This document shows, piece by piece, positions 46,036 to 55,400 of a stretch of 64,000 nt of DNA (its first letter is position 1; each line of letters begins with the position of its first letter). The notes under the pieces were generated by a model. That model saw only the letters and a list, made by a program, of their open reading frames with translations, had not been told where the DNA came from and ran no database searches. The stretch spans positions 124,001-188,000 of the forward strand of contig CAYMYN010000002.1 in NCBI GenBank assembly GCA_964394665.1, in the 5' to 3' direction. The stretch is from CAYMYN01 sp964394665. GTDB taxonomy: Bacteria > Planctomycetota > UBA1135 > GCA-002686595. A program made the translations under genes and the position numbers.

Positions 46036-46848
46036 ATGCCGGATGCCCCCTCGAACCCCGCCCTGGTGCCGGTGTCCGGCGCGGACAATCGGTTCGTGCT
46101 CGTCGACGGGCGGGGGGCGGAGTTGCCGGACGATCGGGCGGGTTTTGCGCGGGAGTTGTGCGCGCGGCCGGGGCCGGGGGGCGAGCGCTGGGACGGGGTG
46201 CTGTTCTTGACGGCCGCGGGCCAGGCCGGGGCCCACGCGCGGCTCGAGATCCGCAACCGCGACGGGTCGCGGCCCGAAGCCTGCGGCAACGGGCTGCGCT
46301 GCGCGGCGTGGTACCTGCTGCGGGAGGGGATCGTGGCCGGCGAGCGCGTGTCCATCGAGACGGACGCGGGCGTGCGCGAGGTACGGCTCGTGGAGCGCGG
46401 CGCGGACGGCCGCTCGGCCCTGCTCCTGGGCTCGATGGGGCCGCTCACCTGGCGCGAGCCCGACCCGCCGGTGGAGCTCGAGGGCGGCGAGCGCGCGGGC
46501 CTCGCCTTCGACCTCGGCAACCCGCACCTCGTCCTGCGCGTCGCGGACGAACGTGCCTGCGACGTGGCGCGCCGCGGCGCCGCCCTCCAGACCCACCCGG
46601 CCTTCCCGCGCGGCGTCAACGTCGGCTTCCTCGCCACCCGCGACGGCGCCCACCACCTACGCGTCTTCGAACGCGGCGTCGGCGAGACGGCCGCCTGCGG
46701 CACCAACACCGCCGCCGCCGCCGCCTACCTCATGCTGCGCGAAGGCGCCTCCCCCCCCCTCGACCTCCACCTCCCCGGCGGCGCACTGCGGATCGAGCGC
46801 ACCGACGATGAACTCCTCCTCCTCGGGCCGGCCACTCTACTGCCGTGA
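46036..46848 (+). CDS. dapF: Diaminopimelate epimerase
   Basis: Converts LL- to meso-diaminopimelate for peptidoglycan and lysine. The 270 residues contain both catalytic cysteines: C83 in EACGNGLRC and C221 in ETAACGTNTAAA. Other family features are RNRDGSRPEACGNG and LGNPHLVLRV. ATG at 46036-46038. Its stop is followed after about 30 bases by a lower-GC open frame, which may mark an insertion edge. Confidence 0.94.
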   Translation: MPDAPSNPALVPVSGADNRFVLVDGRGAELPDDRAGFARELCARPGPGGERWDGVLFLTAAGQAGAHARLEIRNRDGSRPEACGNGLRCAAWYLLREGIVAGERVSIETDAGVREVRLVERGADGRSALLLGSMGPLTWREPDPPVELEGGERAGLAFDLGNPHLVLRVADERACDVARRGAALQTHPAFPRGVNVGFLATRDGAHHLRVFERGVGETAACGTNTAAAAAYLMLREGASPPLDLHLPGGALRIERTDDELLLLGPATLLP

Positions 46849-46881
46849 CACAATCGCAATAGAGCAGATTTCGATCACAGG

Positions 46882-47532
46882 ATGTTGAATCAAAGTCATG
46901 GCCCTTGGTGTAGTGCGACAACTTGGCCAACGAAGTGCTCCTCGTGCCGCACCCCGATCTTCTTCTTCTCATGCCGGCACGGATGCAAGGTTCTCTTTGA
47001 CGAATTGGGCCATCCCTGGCCTATTCATGATTGTGAAGCCTCGTGGGAGAGCACGCTCGAGCGATCGGTCGACGCGGAGGGTCGGATCAAGGTCCGGCTC
47101 AGTCCCAATATCGTCATCATTCGGCCGCCAGACTCCTTCAGCCTACTAGATGTGGGGCAACCTCGAAATGCAAATGGGAATGTGGGTGACCCGATCGTAG
47201 CGGTCGAACCAAGAAGAAACCAAGAAGTGCAGCTTGCCGGAATCCTGCGTGAGCTACTGCTGGTCGTCGATCCTGCGAGGTCACTCGGGCTGGGGCACCC
47301 CTCGGTTGCACGAAAGCGACTAGGCGTACTCGGAGTAGAGCCTATGAGCCAGATAACAGTGCATGCGCCCGGCGAGCCCGGCGATGGCCTGGAAAGCTAC
47401 ACCGCCTGGGTGTCGCGTCGCTTGGTCGGGAGAGTGGATAAGGGAGATGCGGTGTCGGCGAAAATGACCGCAGTTCTCGTTCCCCCAAAAACGTACATTT
47501 GGCACTGTGTGAACTTAGACAGGGTTCGATAA
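46882..47532 (+). CDS. Zinc-ribbon hypothetical protein in a lower-GC island
   Basis: A 216-residue protein whose N-terminus (residues 19-51) has a Cys-rich zinc-ribbon-like arrangement: KCSSCRTPIFFFSCRHG, then KVLFDELGHPWPIHDCE. It recalls a CPxCGxxVFFYxxxxGGRVFFDELGPPWPxHPC motif I associate with hypothetical proteins scattered through genomes (memory, not search). The rest has no recognised domain. Its codons use A and T in third positions far more than all neighbours, suggesting recent acquisition. ATG at 46882-46884 with AGG just upstream. Its final codons run into the remnant of the next gene. Confidence 0.6.
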   Translation: MLNQSHGPWCSATTWPTKCSSCRTPIFFFSCRHGCKVLFDELGHPWPIHDCEASWESTLERSVDAEGRIKVRLSPNIVIIRPPDSFSLLDVGQPRNANGNVGDPIVAVEPRRNQEVQLAGILRELLLVVDPARSLGLGHPSVARKRLGVLGVEPMSQITVHAPGEPGDGLESYTAWVSRRLVGRVDKGDAVSAKMTAVLVPPKTYIWHCVNLDRVR

Positions 47533-48418
47533 CCTGCACGACCGAGGCGCACTGCGCATCCAGGGCGAGCGCATGGTGCAGGGTGAGGCAGAGCGCCCGT
47601 TCCACCTCCCGCCGACCTGGGAAGGCCTGGTGCTCGGCCTGTTCGAGACGCGCACCGATGGCGCCGGGCGCTTCCGCTTCGACGGCCTGGGCACGGGGAC
47701 CTTCGAGCTATCGACCGTCCAGTTGCACGCGGGCGTCCCGCGCCGCCAGGCCTGGCTGGTGAAGTCGGGCGACCCGGACCTGCTGCTGCGCCTCGATCCG
47801 GCGGGCTTCGAGGACATGGTGTTCGAGGGCCGCGCCTTCGACGCCCTGACGGGCCTGCCGGTGCGCGAGTTCACCCTCACCCTGCTAGGCCGGTTCCCCG
47901 GACTCGAGGGCAACGCCTGCGCCTTCAACAGCCAGCCCATCCCGGTGCACGACGAGGACGGCCGCTATCGCATCGGCGGTTTCGCGCCCATGGAATCCGG
48001 GCTCTTCGTCAAGGCGGCGGGCTATCGCGATCAGGGCTTCGTCCCGACCGAGCGCGGTGCGGGCGTGCACCACCAGGACCTCGAGCTCTTCCCCGTGCGC
48101 TCCTTGGCGGTGCGCGTTCTCGATGCGAGCGGTGCGCCGCTGCGTGCGACCCTGATCGTCGCCGACCGCGACGGGCATACCATCTGGGTACCCGCCAGCG
48201 CGCGTGCCCTGGTCGGTTCCCTCGGGACCGATGGACGCGGGGAGGCCCTGCTCCAGAACCTGCCCGCCGCGAAGGTCACGGTGCAGGTGTTCCTGGGGCC
48301 GGGCGAACGCGCACGGCTTCCCGAGGGCCGGGCCCACTACCAGGTCTTCGACGTCGACCTCGAACGCCCCCTGGAAGAGGTCCTGGTCCTGCGCACCGAG
48401 TTCGCGTTCGCGGACTGA
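47519..48418 (+). pseudogene. 5'-truncated carboxypeptidase-regulatory-like domain protein
   Basis: High-GC frame of about 300 codons whose coding character starts at about 47522, right where the lower-GC segment ends. The frame has no clear start: TAG closes it at 47516-47518, and the first ATG (47573) has no ribosome site. The remaining protein has beta-rich repeats such as TRTDGAGRFRFDGLGTGTFE and LDASGAPLRATLIVADRDGH, typical of carboxypeptidase regulatory-like domains of exported proteins. A signal peptide is missing, consistent with loss of the 5' part by the neighbouring insertion. It could still be expressed from 47573. Confidence 0.6.
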
Positions 48419-48441
48419 AGCGCGCTAGGGGAGCGTCGGGT

Positions 48442-49569
48442 TCAGTCCTCGGAAGCGGACTGCAGCCGCGTCACGAGCTCGCGGGCCTTGGCTTTGGCTT
48501 GCGGGCCGCTGTGGCCGCGGTAGCGGATGGTGAAGGTCTCGTCGAGGACGACCAGGGTGGGCCAGCCGCGGACTTGCCAGGTCTGGGCGATCGAGCGTGG
48601 AGCGCCCTCGGGTTGGTTCTGGAAGCTGCGCCAATTGAGCTCGTTCTCCTCGACGGCGCGGCGCGCGCGCTCGAGGGAATCGCTGTTCACGCCGATCAGC
48701 ACGAAGGGGGCATCACGCATCTCGTCCACGAGCGACCGCTCGGCGGGGTAGAGACCCCGGCAGGGGCCTCACCAGTCGCCCCAGAAGCTCAGGAGGATCA
48801 CCTTGCCGCGGTGATCGGAGAGACGGAACGGCGCGCCGTCGAGGTCGAGGCCCTCGATGTCGGGCGAGACGGCGCCGATGGCGAACCGTTCGCGCAGGTC
48901 GATGGGGGCCATCAGCTCCTCGCGCAGCGCCGGATCGCGGGCCGACTCGCGGGCGGCGAGCAGGGCCGCCTTGGCGACGCGGTAGCGCTCCGAATCGAGA
49001 GCGGCCTTCTCGACCGCCTCGGAGTGCTCGAGCAGCGCCAGCCAGCCCCGCACGTCGACGTCCGGGTTGGCGGAGAGCGCGTCCAAGAACCGTCGCCGGT
49101 CCTCCTTGCCCAGGCCCTGCACGACGCGCGGCAACAGCGTTCCGAGCCGAGCCCACGCGGGAGACTTGGAATGGTGCTCGAGCAGGCGCTCGAGGATCGC
49201 GCGGCCGCGCTCCTGGCGCGCGCCGCCATAGTGCAGGGCCTGCACGAGGTAGTAGGCCGCGTCCTCTCCGGGGTGCGCTTCCGACCAGCCGACCAACTTG
49301 TCGATCACGGGCGTGAAGTCCGGGCTCGACATGGGGAGCGCGGCGACCGCCCGTCCCTCGGCCTGGGCGCGCTCGAGCTCGGCCGCGTACCGTTCTTGCT
49401 CGCGGGCCGCTTCCGCGCGCCAGGCGTCGACGATCGCGTCGGCCTCGCGTCGGATCTCGGTCAGGCGTTGCTCGACCTGCGGTGAGGGGACGACCGCTGC
49501 GGGCTCCTGCGCCCAGCCGAACGCGGTCGGGCAGGCACACAGCATCGCGAGCGCAAGTAGGGTTCTCAT
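48442..49569 (-). CDS. TlpA-like thioredoxin with in-frame UGA at active-site Cys (candidate selenoprotein)
   Basis: Read through one TGA (48769-48771) the frame gives 375 residues. A signal peptide (MRTLLALAMLCACPTAFGWA) is followed by a helical, TPR-like region to about 235. A redoxin/TlpA domain comes last: SDHRGKVILLSFWGDW, then residue 267 encoded by TGA, then GPCRGLYPAERSL (C270), VLIGVNSDSLERA, and the cis-proline motif RGWPTLVVLD. The TGA sits exactly where WCGPC has its first cysteine, so the motif reads W-U-G-P-C. Downstream coding remains intact for 108 codons. A hairpin with a GGUC loop follows (48729-48742). A single-base nonsense mutation or sequencing error is the alternative. 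Start ATG 49567-49569. Confidence 0.72.
48724..48770 (-). promoter_or_regulatory. Candidate bacterial SECIS element
   Basis: On the minus-strand mRNA, CGAGC-GGUC-GCUCG (48742 to 48729) forms a 5-bp stem with a GGUC tetraloop, the loop sequence of the E. coli fdhF SECIS as I recall it. Its first loop G is the 32nd base after the UGA. A bulged U (48728) and a C-G pair could extend the stem. A second 8-bp hairpin with a 4-base loop (48770 to 48751) encloses part of the UGA itself. Function is inferred. Confidence 0.45.
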
Positions 49570-49712
49570 GGGGGCCTCTGGCTGCCGGGAGAGGGGAGCC
49601 CCAATGCTACCCACAGCGCGAGTCGGGGGTCGAGGGACCCCTTCCTGCGCCCGAGTCGGAGCGCTGCTCGTACCAGGCGGGGCCCAGCGGCCGGTCGCCG
49701 GAGCCAAGAACG

Positions 49713-49751
49713 CGCGGGGCGTCCGAGAAGACCCTTCCCGGACGCCCCGCG
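49713..49751 (-). terminator. Hairpin terminator of the second secreted protein gene
   Basis: Perfect 13-bp GC-rich stem (49713-49725 with 49739-49751), extended inside by a GAAG/CTTC pairing (49727-49730 with 49734-49737). It lies 20 bp past the stop of the minus-strand gene ending at 49771. No T tract follows. Confidence 0.6.
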
Positions 49752-49770
49752 TCGTCGCCGAGGGCGCGCG

Positions 49771-52269
49771 CTACCAGGCCCAGGTCACCTCGTAGGCGTT
49801 GCTCAGGTTGAAGCCCGAGCCGCACTCGCCCTGGGTGTCGCGGTACCAGTACTGGTAGTAGCGACGATCCCCCGGCGAGACTCCGCCCGCGGCCGGGATC
49901 GAGATGGTCGAGGTCGCGGTCCCGTTGCCGTCGGCGAGCACGACCTGGAGGCGCATCACGATGCCCGTCGTGCACAGGCGCCCGTCGCCGTACAGGATTC
50001 CGTTGCCGCCCGAATGCACGAGCGCGCCCTGGAAGAACATGCCCGCCATCCCGGGGAGCGTCTGTTCGGCGCGCAGGGCGAAGTTGCCCTGGCTCGTGCG
50101 GTGTGTGCCCAACGCCGAGAGCCGGCTACCCGCGCCGGTGCTGTTGCGGCAACCCCGTCCGGGCGTGGAGGTGTTTCCGCAGGGGCACACCGAGGCCGCG
50201 CCGTGGCCGAAGCAGAACGGGGTCCCCGGAGGGGAGACGGCGTCGTGCAGCACGCCGACGTTGACGACCGGGGCGTCGTTGTCGGCGTAGTGGTAGGTGC
50301 CCAGGAACCGGTACGGTTGCGTCGGCACTCCCGCCGTGCCGCTCTGTTGTGAGGTGATGCGCGTCCGTCCCGGACCGTAGATGCTCGTGGTGCTCCACAC
50401 GCGGGTCTCGGTCGGGACGAGCGCAGCGGTCGCCACCGAGAGGTCGAAGGTCGAGATGCGGTACGAGGTCTGCTGCGGGGGACCGGCATCGTACTCCGCG
50501 TAGAGCATCGCGAAGACGTTCCCGTCGGAGTCGACCGAGGGATGGATCTGATTCGTCGTGGAGGGATCGCCCTGGAGCGCGGAGAGGTTGGTGCTGGCGG
50601 TGACGGGCAGGTTCCCGCGCATCGCGCGGCCCTGGATGCGCGAGCTGGAGTTGATGTGACGTTCGTAGACGACGAGGTACTCCCGCTCGCCCGCGCCTCC
50701 GCTCAGGAGCGAGGAGACCTGCGGCGCGCGGTCGTCGAGGGCCGACGTGTCGATCGGGAAAGTCGGCGCCACGAGGCTGCCGTTCCAACCGATCTGCGCG
50801 CCGCAGATGTCCTCGTCGTCCGGCCCGAAGGTGCGTTGCCACACGACGTTCCAGCGCTGGCTCTGGGCGGGCGCGCGTCCGTTCGACTTGGAGATCGCGA
50901 CGAAGCGGTCCAGCGTGCCGGAGGTATTGTCGACGTACTGCGAGCTCGGGAAGAGCAGCGAGCCGTTCGGGCTCACGAGTTGGTAGTGGATGTCGTGGTC
51001 CGAGGCGCCCATGCGGCGCTCCCAGACGACGCAGTAGTACGTCAGGGGCACCGAGACGGGGTCGCCGCCGACGTCAGGGCGCAGCTTGTCGCCCGCCAGG
51101 CCGACGCTGATCTCGAAGGGCAGGCCGGTCGAGACGCTGCCGGCTTCGCGCGTGCGGCCTCGTACGGTGTAGGGAGTGGAGCAGTTCGCGGACGTCTGGC
51201 AGACGACCAGGAACTGATGGGCCACGGTGTTGTTGGCGATCTTCGGTCGCTCCCAGCATTCGTTGGTGAAGTCGATCGACGCGGTCGAGGCCGGAACGGG
51301 CACCAGGTCGAGGTCGAAGAGCTGACAGAAGACGTCCTGATCGCTGGCGGTGAAAGGCCGTTGCCAGACGATGCAGTAGCGGTTGGTGACCGAATCGTAG
51401 GCGACGTCCAGGTCGACTCCGGCGACCGACGGGTCGGTGGCGAAGACGATCGATTGGTAGATCGGGTCGATCGTGATGGGGAACGTGGCGCGGGCGAGGA
51501 AGGAGCGCGGGACATCGATGCGCAGCGCGCCGTCCTCGAAGGTGGTCTCGAGCGCGAGGCGCTCACCCGCGGCATCGAACGCGACGGCCTGGGTGCATCG
51601 GACGAGCCCGTACTCGTTCGAGAACTCCAGACCTCCGTCGGCCGCGCGCGCATCGAGCTCGGTCGCGACCGCGATGCGCAGCGAGAGGTCGCCGTCGGCC
51701 GGGACGTGGTCGAAGTGGAAGAGCTGCTCCATCGTCTCCGCCGTCAGCCTGTAGAACTCGACCAACGAACCCCGGTCGTAGCTCACGTACGCGCCGTCCC
51801 GCGCGGGGGCGACTTCCGAGGCGAAGTCGAGCTGCCGAGAGCCGACCCGAACCTCTTCGAGGTGCATCTCCAACGGGAAGTTGCGCGGCGCGAGGGAGCC
51901 GAAGCGCGGGTAGTAGGTCGTGCCGCCGGCGTCGAACCGCGCCTTGTACGCCTCGCCGCCGAGCACCCACAGCACGCCGTCCGACGGCTCGTCGAAGAGC
52001 AGCAGGCCGGTCAGGTTCGTCCACGGGAGGAACGCGGAGCGGGGCGGGTCGTCCGAGCTGGGATCGGAGGGCTGGTGCAGTCGCGTGTCGAGGAGCTCGT
52101 CCGGCGTCGGCGCCGGCTTGCTCGGTGGGATCCACTCCGGCTTCGAGTCGGCCGCCCCCGAGGGTTCGAGCGCTGCCTCCGCGGCGGGCGAGCGCTGGGC
52201 GGAGGAGGGGACGGCGAGCAGCAGCAGGCCGCACGGGAGGAGCGCGGGGTGGAGTCGGAGCGGGGCCAT
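49771..52269 (-). CDS. Large secreted protein, paralogue of 17763-20159
   Basis: An 832-residue exported protein. The signal peptide LHPALLPCGLLLLAVPSSA is followed by the same order of elements as its paralogue: LWVLGGEAYKARFDAGGTTY, an end of the first part at FPITIDPIYQSIV, a repetitive beta-rich centre with W-rich blades (YCVVWERRMGASDHDIHYQ, WNVVWQRTFGPDDEDICGAQ), and the C-terminal motif CFGHGAASVCPCGN then GRGCRNS. The ATG is at 52267-52269. It is divergent from the WD40 kinase gene. Function is unknown; conserved acidic spots in the centre (ASDHD, GPDDED) could bind metal. Confidence 0.85.
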   Translation of the reverse strand: MAPLRLHPALLPCGLLLLAVPSSAQRSPAAEAALEPSGAADSKPEWIPPSKPAPTPDELLDTRLHQPSDPSSDDPPRSAFLPWTNLTGLLLFDEPSDGVLWVLGGEAYKARFDAGGTTYYPRFGSLAPRNFPLEMHLEEVRVGSRQLDFASEVAPARDGAYVSYDRGSLVEFYRLTAETMEQLFHFDHVPADGDLSLRIAVATELDARAADGGLEFSNEYGLVRCTQAVAFDAAGERLALETTFEDGALRIDVPRSFLARATFPITIDPIYQSIVFATDPSVAGVDLDVAYDSVTNRYCIVWQRPFTASDQDVFCQLFDLDLVPVPASTASIDFTNECWERPKIANNTVAHQFLVVCQTSANCSTPYTVRGRTREAGSVSTGLPFEISVGLAGDKLRPDVGGDPVSVPLTYYCVVWERRMGASDHDIHYQLVSPNGSLLFPSSQYVDNTSGTLDRFVAISKSNGRAPAQSQRWNVVWQRTFGPDDEDICGAQIGWNGSLVAPTFPIDTSALDDRAPQVSSLLSGGAGEREYLVVYERHINSSSRIQGRAMRGNLPVTASTNLSALQGDPSTTNQIHPSVDSDGNVFAMLYAEYDAGPPQQTSYRISTFDLSVATAALVPTETRVWSTTSIYGPGRTRITSQQSGTAGVPTQPYRFLGTYHYADNDAPVVNVGVLHDAVSPPGTPFCFGHGAASVCPCGNTSTPGRGCRNSTGAGSRLSALGTHRTSQGNFALRAEQTLPGMAGMFFQGALVHSGGNGILYGDGRLCTTGIVMRLQVVLADGNGTATSTISIPAAGGVSPGDRRYYQYWYRDTQGECGSGFNLSNAYEVTWAW

Positions 52270-52461
52270 GGCGTGTCCGGTTCGGGTTGGAGGTCCGCGC
52301 GTCGGGGAGGGGCTGCCCATCCCCCGCGCAGGAGGGCTTCCCGCGGGTCGGCCCCTTCGCGGCGCGGAAGGGCCGAAAACCCTCGGCCCTGGCAGCCGGT
52401 CGAGGAGGGTCCCGCTGCGGCGAGGCTGCACCCCTCCGCCGCGGCGCTACGATCGATCCGC

Positions 52462-55400
52462 ATGGACGAACGATCCGCGCCGGCCGGGGACGGAGGCGAC
52501 GAGCTCCTGCTGCCCGACCTGCTCCTGGCCGCGGCGTTCTCCCGGCGCGCGGGTTCCACGGGGCCCGTCGATCGCCTCGATTCGGGACGCGAGCTCGGCG
52601 GCTATCGCATCCTCCACCGCCTGGGCGCCGGCGGCATGGGAACGGTCTACGTGGCCGAGCAGCGCAACCCGCGCCGGCGCGTGGCCCTCAAGCTGCTCAC
52701 GCCCTCGGGGAGCACCCGCGCCCTGCTGCGCCGCTTCCAACAGGAGGCGGAGCTGCTGGGCAGCTTGCAGCACCCCGGCATCGCCCAGATCCACGAGGCC
52801 GGGACGGTCGAGCTCGAGGGCCTGGGCGTGCCCCTGCACTTCCTCGCGCTGGAGCTCGTCGAGGGGTTGCCGCTGGACGAGTGGGCGCGGGAGCGCGAGC
52901 TCGACCTCCCCGCGCGCCTCGAGCTGCTCGCGCGGGTGTGCGACGCGCTCGAGCACGCCCACCAACGGGGCGTCGTGCACCGCGACCTCAAGCCGGCCAA
53001 CGTGCTCGTGACCGACGACGGCCTCGGCGGGCCGGGGCAGCCCAAGGTGCTCGACTTCGGCGTGGCGCGGGTCCTCGAGTCCGAGTCGCAGACCGGGGCC
53101 AACACCCGCGTCACGCTCGAGGGGCAGCTCGTGGGGACGCTCGCCTACATGAGCCCCGAGCAGGCCGCGGGGGACCTGGCCGCGATCGACGCGCGCAGCG
53201 ACGTCTATGCCCTGGGCGTGTTGCTCTACCGGCTCCTGTGCGGGTCCGTGCCGATCGAGGTCGGCGGGCTGTCCCTGGCCGAGGCCGTGCTGCGCATCCG
53301 CACCCGCGTCCCCGAGCGGCCCTCGCGGCGCGAACGCGGTCTCCCGACCGAACTCGACACGATCGTCTCGGGGGCCCTCGCCAAGGATCGGGACGAGCGC
53401 TACGCCTCGGCCGCCGAGCTCGCCGGCGACCTGCGGCGGCACCTGCGCGGCGAGCCGATCCTGGCCCGCGAACACTCGGCGCTGTATCTGATCGCCAAGC
53501 TCCTGCGGCGGCACCGCCTGCTGGTCGGCTCGGCGTTCACCATCGTGCTGCTGGTGCTCGCCTTCGCCCTGTTCGCCGGCGTGCAGGCCCGTCGCAACCG
53601 CGCCCTGGCGGACTCGGTGGGCCTCACGCGGGACGCGCTGGCCCGGGAGCTGCGCCGCTCGAACCTCGACCGCGCGCGACTGTTCGCGATGGCCGGGCAC
53701 CTCCAGAAGGCCGAGGACCTGCTGTGGGGCGAGCTCGCCCACTCGGCCGGCGCGCAGGACGTGTTGTGGGGTCTGCGCGACCTCTACCGGCGCTTCCCAT
53801 GCCTGGCGACGCACGAGCTCTCCGAACGCGCGACCTACGAGTTCGTGGCGCTCCCGGATGGGCGCCTGGTGAGCCTGGGCTACGACGGCGAGCTACGCGA
53901 ACACGCTCCGCCGGACTTCGCGCCGCGCGCGAGCGGGTTTCGGGCCGAGCACGGCACGCAGCGGCTGCGGCTCACGCCCGACGGCCGTCACCTCGTGCAC
54001 CTCGACGTCCGCCGCATGCTGTCCGTGCTCGACGCGCGCAGCCTCGAGGTCCGCTTCGCGTTCGATCTGGGCAGCGGCGCGTCGAGCGGTCACGAAGGCA
54101 ACGCGCTCGCCTGTCCAGCCGACGACCTCGCCTGGGTCGGGCTCGACGACGGGCGCCTGCTCGAGGTCGAGCTGGGGACGGACGGCGAGCAGCACACGTT
54201 CGCCGAGGTCGGCGCGCCCGTGCGCGACCTCGAGCTCGCGCCCGGTGGCCTGCGCCTCGCCCTGGGCCTGGCGGACGGATCGGTGGTCCTGTGGGACCTC
54301 ACCCGCGCGACGCCGCTCTGGAGGACCGCGCCCACGGGTCTCGAGGTGCGGCGCATGGTCTTCGACCGAGCGGGCGAGCGCCTCTACGCGGGCGGCGTCG
54401 ACCGAAGAGTGCGCGTGATCGACTGCGCGGACGGGGCGCAGCTCGAGGAGTGGTCGGCTCCCAACGGCACCATTCGCCAGATCGAGCTCGACCCGCCGCG
54501 CGCTCGGGCGCTGGTCAGCGGGTGGTGGTCGCTCGACGAGTGGTCGCTCGACGGGGCGCGGCGGCGGGTGCGGCTGCGCCACCCGACCGAGTGTTTCCAG
54601 CTCGTCGAGGACGGCACCGTGCTCGTCACCGCGGGCAGCTTGCAGGTGCGCGCCTGGGAGGCGCGCGTGATCCAGGATCCGCGGCCGTTGGTGCGCGCGG
54701 AGGGCCGCAGCGTGGCCGTGTTCCTCGGGGAAGGTGAGCTGGCGCTCGTGGGGGACGAAGCCGGTCGTCTGTGCGCGGTCGAGACGGCGACCGGCGCCGT
54801 GCGCTGGAGCGCTCCCGTGCTCGACCGCCGCATTCGCGCGATCGCGGTCGGTGGCGGTGGGGAGTGGGCCCTGGTCGCGGGCGAGGCAGGGCGAGCGCTG
54901 CGGGTCGACGCGCGCGACGGACGCGTCGTCGGGAGCTTCGGACCCGTGCGGGCGCTGACGCGGGGCTCGTTGGCCCTGCACCCGGACGGTCGCCGGGTCG
55001 CGCACGGCGAGCGGCCGGGCTCGGTGATCGTGCGCGACCTCGAGGCGCGGGCGCCGCACGTGCGCATCGCGCTCCTCGGAGACGTCGGCGGGCTCGCCTG
55101 GTCGCCGGACGGGACGCGGCTCGCGATCGTGGATCGCGGGCGCGGCCTGGTCCTGTTCGACGCCGCGGGGAACGAGCTGCGGGCGCTCGAGGATCGCGGC
55201 GCGTTGTGGATGCCGAGCTTCGCGCCCGACGGCGACGCGCTGGTCGTCAGCACGTGGGCGGGGGAGCTGCTGCAGGTCGACGCGCGCACGCTCGAGGTGC
55301 TCGCGGTCCTCGAGGGCCACACGGCGACCCCCTGGGACCTCGCCTTCCCCGCCGGCGAGTCCCAGCGCGTGCTGAGCGCCTCGGGGGACGGCAGCGTGCG

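Noticed and set aside
48751..48770. Treating the hairpin overlapping the UGA as a transcription terminator.
   Set aside because: It is inside an intact coding frame and no T tract follows.
48769..49707. Calling the thioredoxin region two separate genes split at the TGA (48769-49707 and 48442-48729).
   Set aside because: The two halves are in the same frame, join exactly inside a WCGPC-like motif, and the second half has no ribosome site or fold of its own.
50542..52461. N-terminal extension of the WD40 kinase frame upstream to 50542.
   Set aside because: It lies antisense to the secreted protein gene; the kinase domain begins right after the ATG at 52462.
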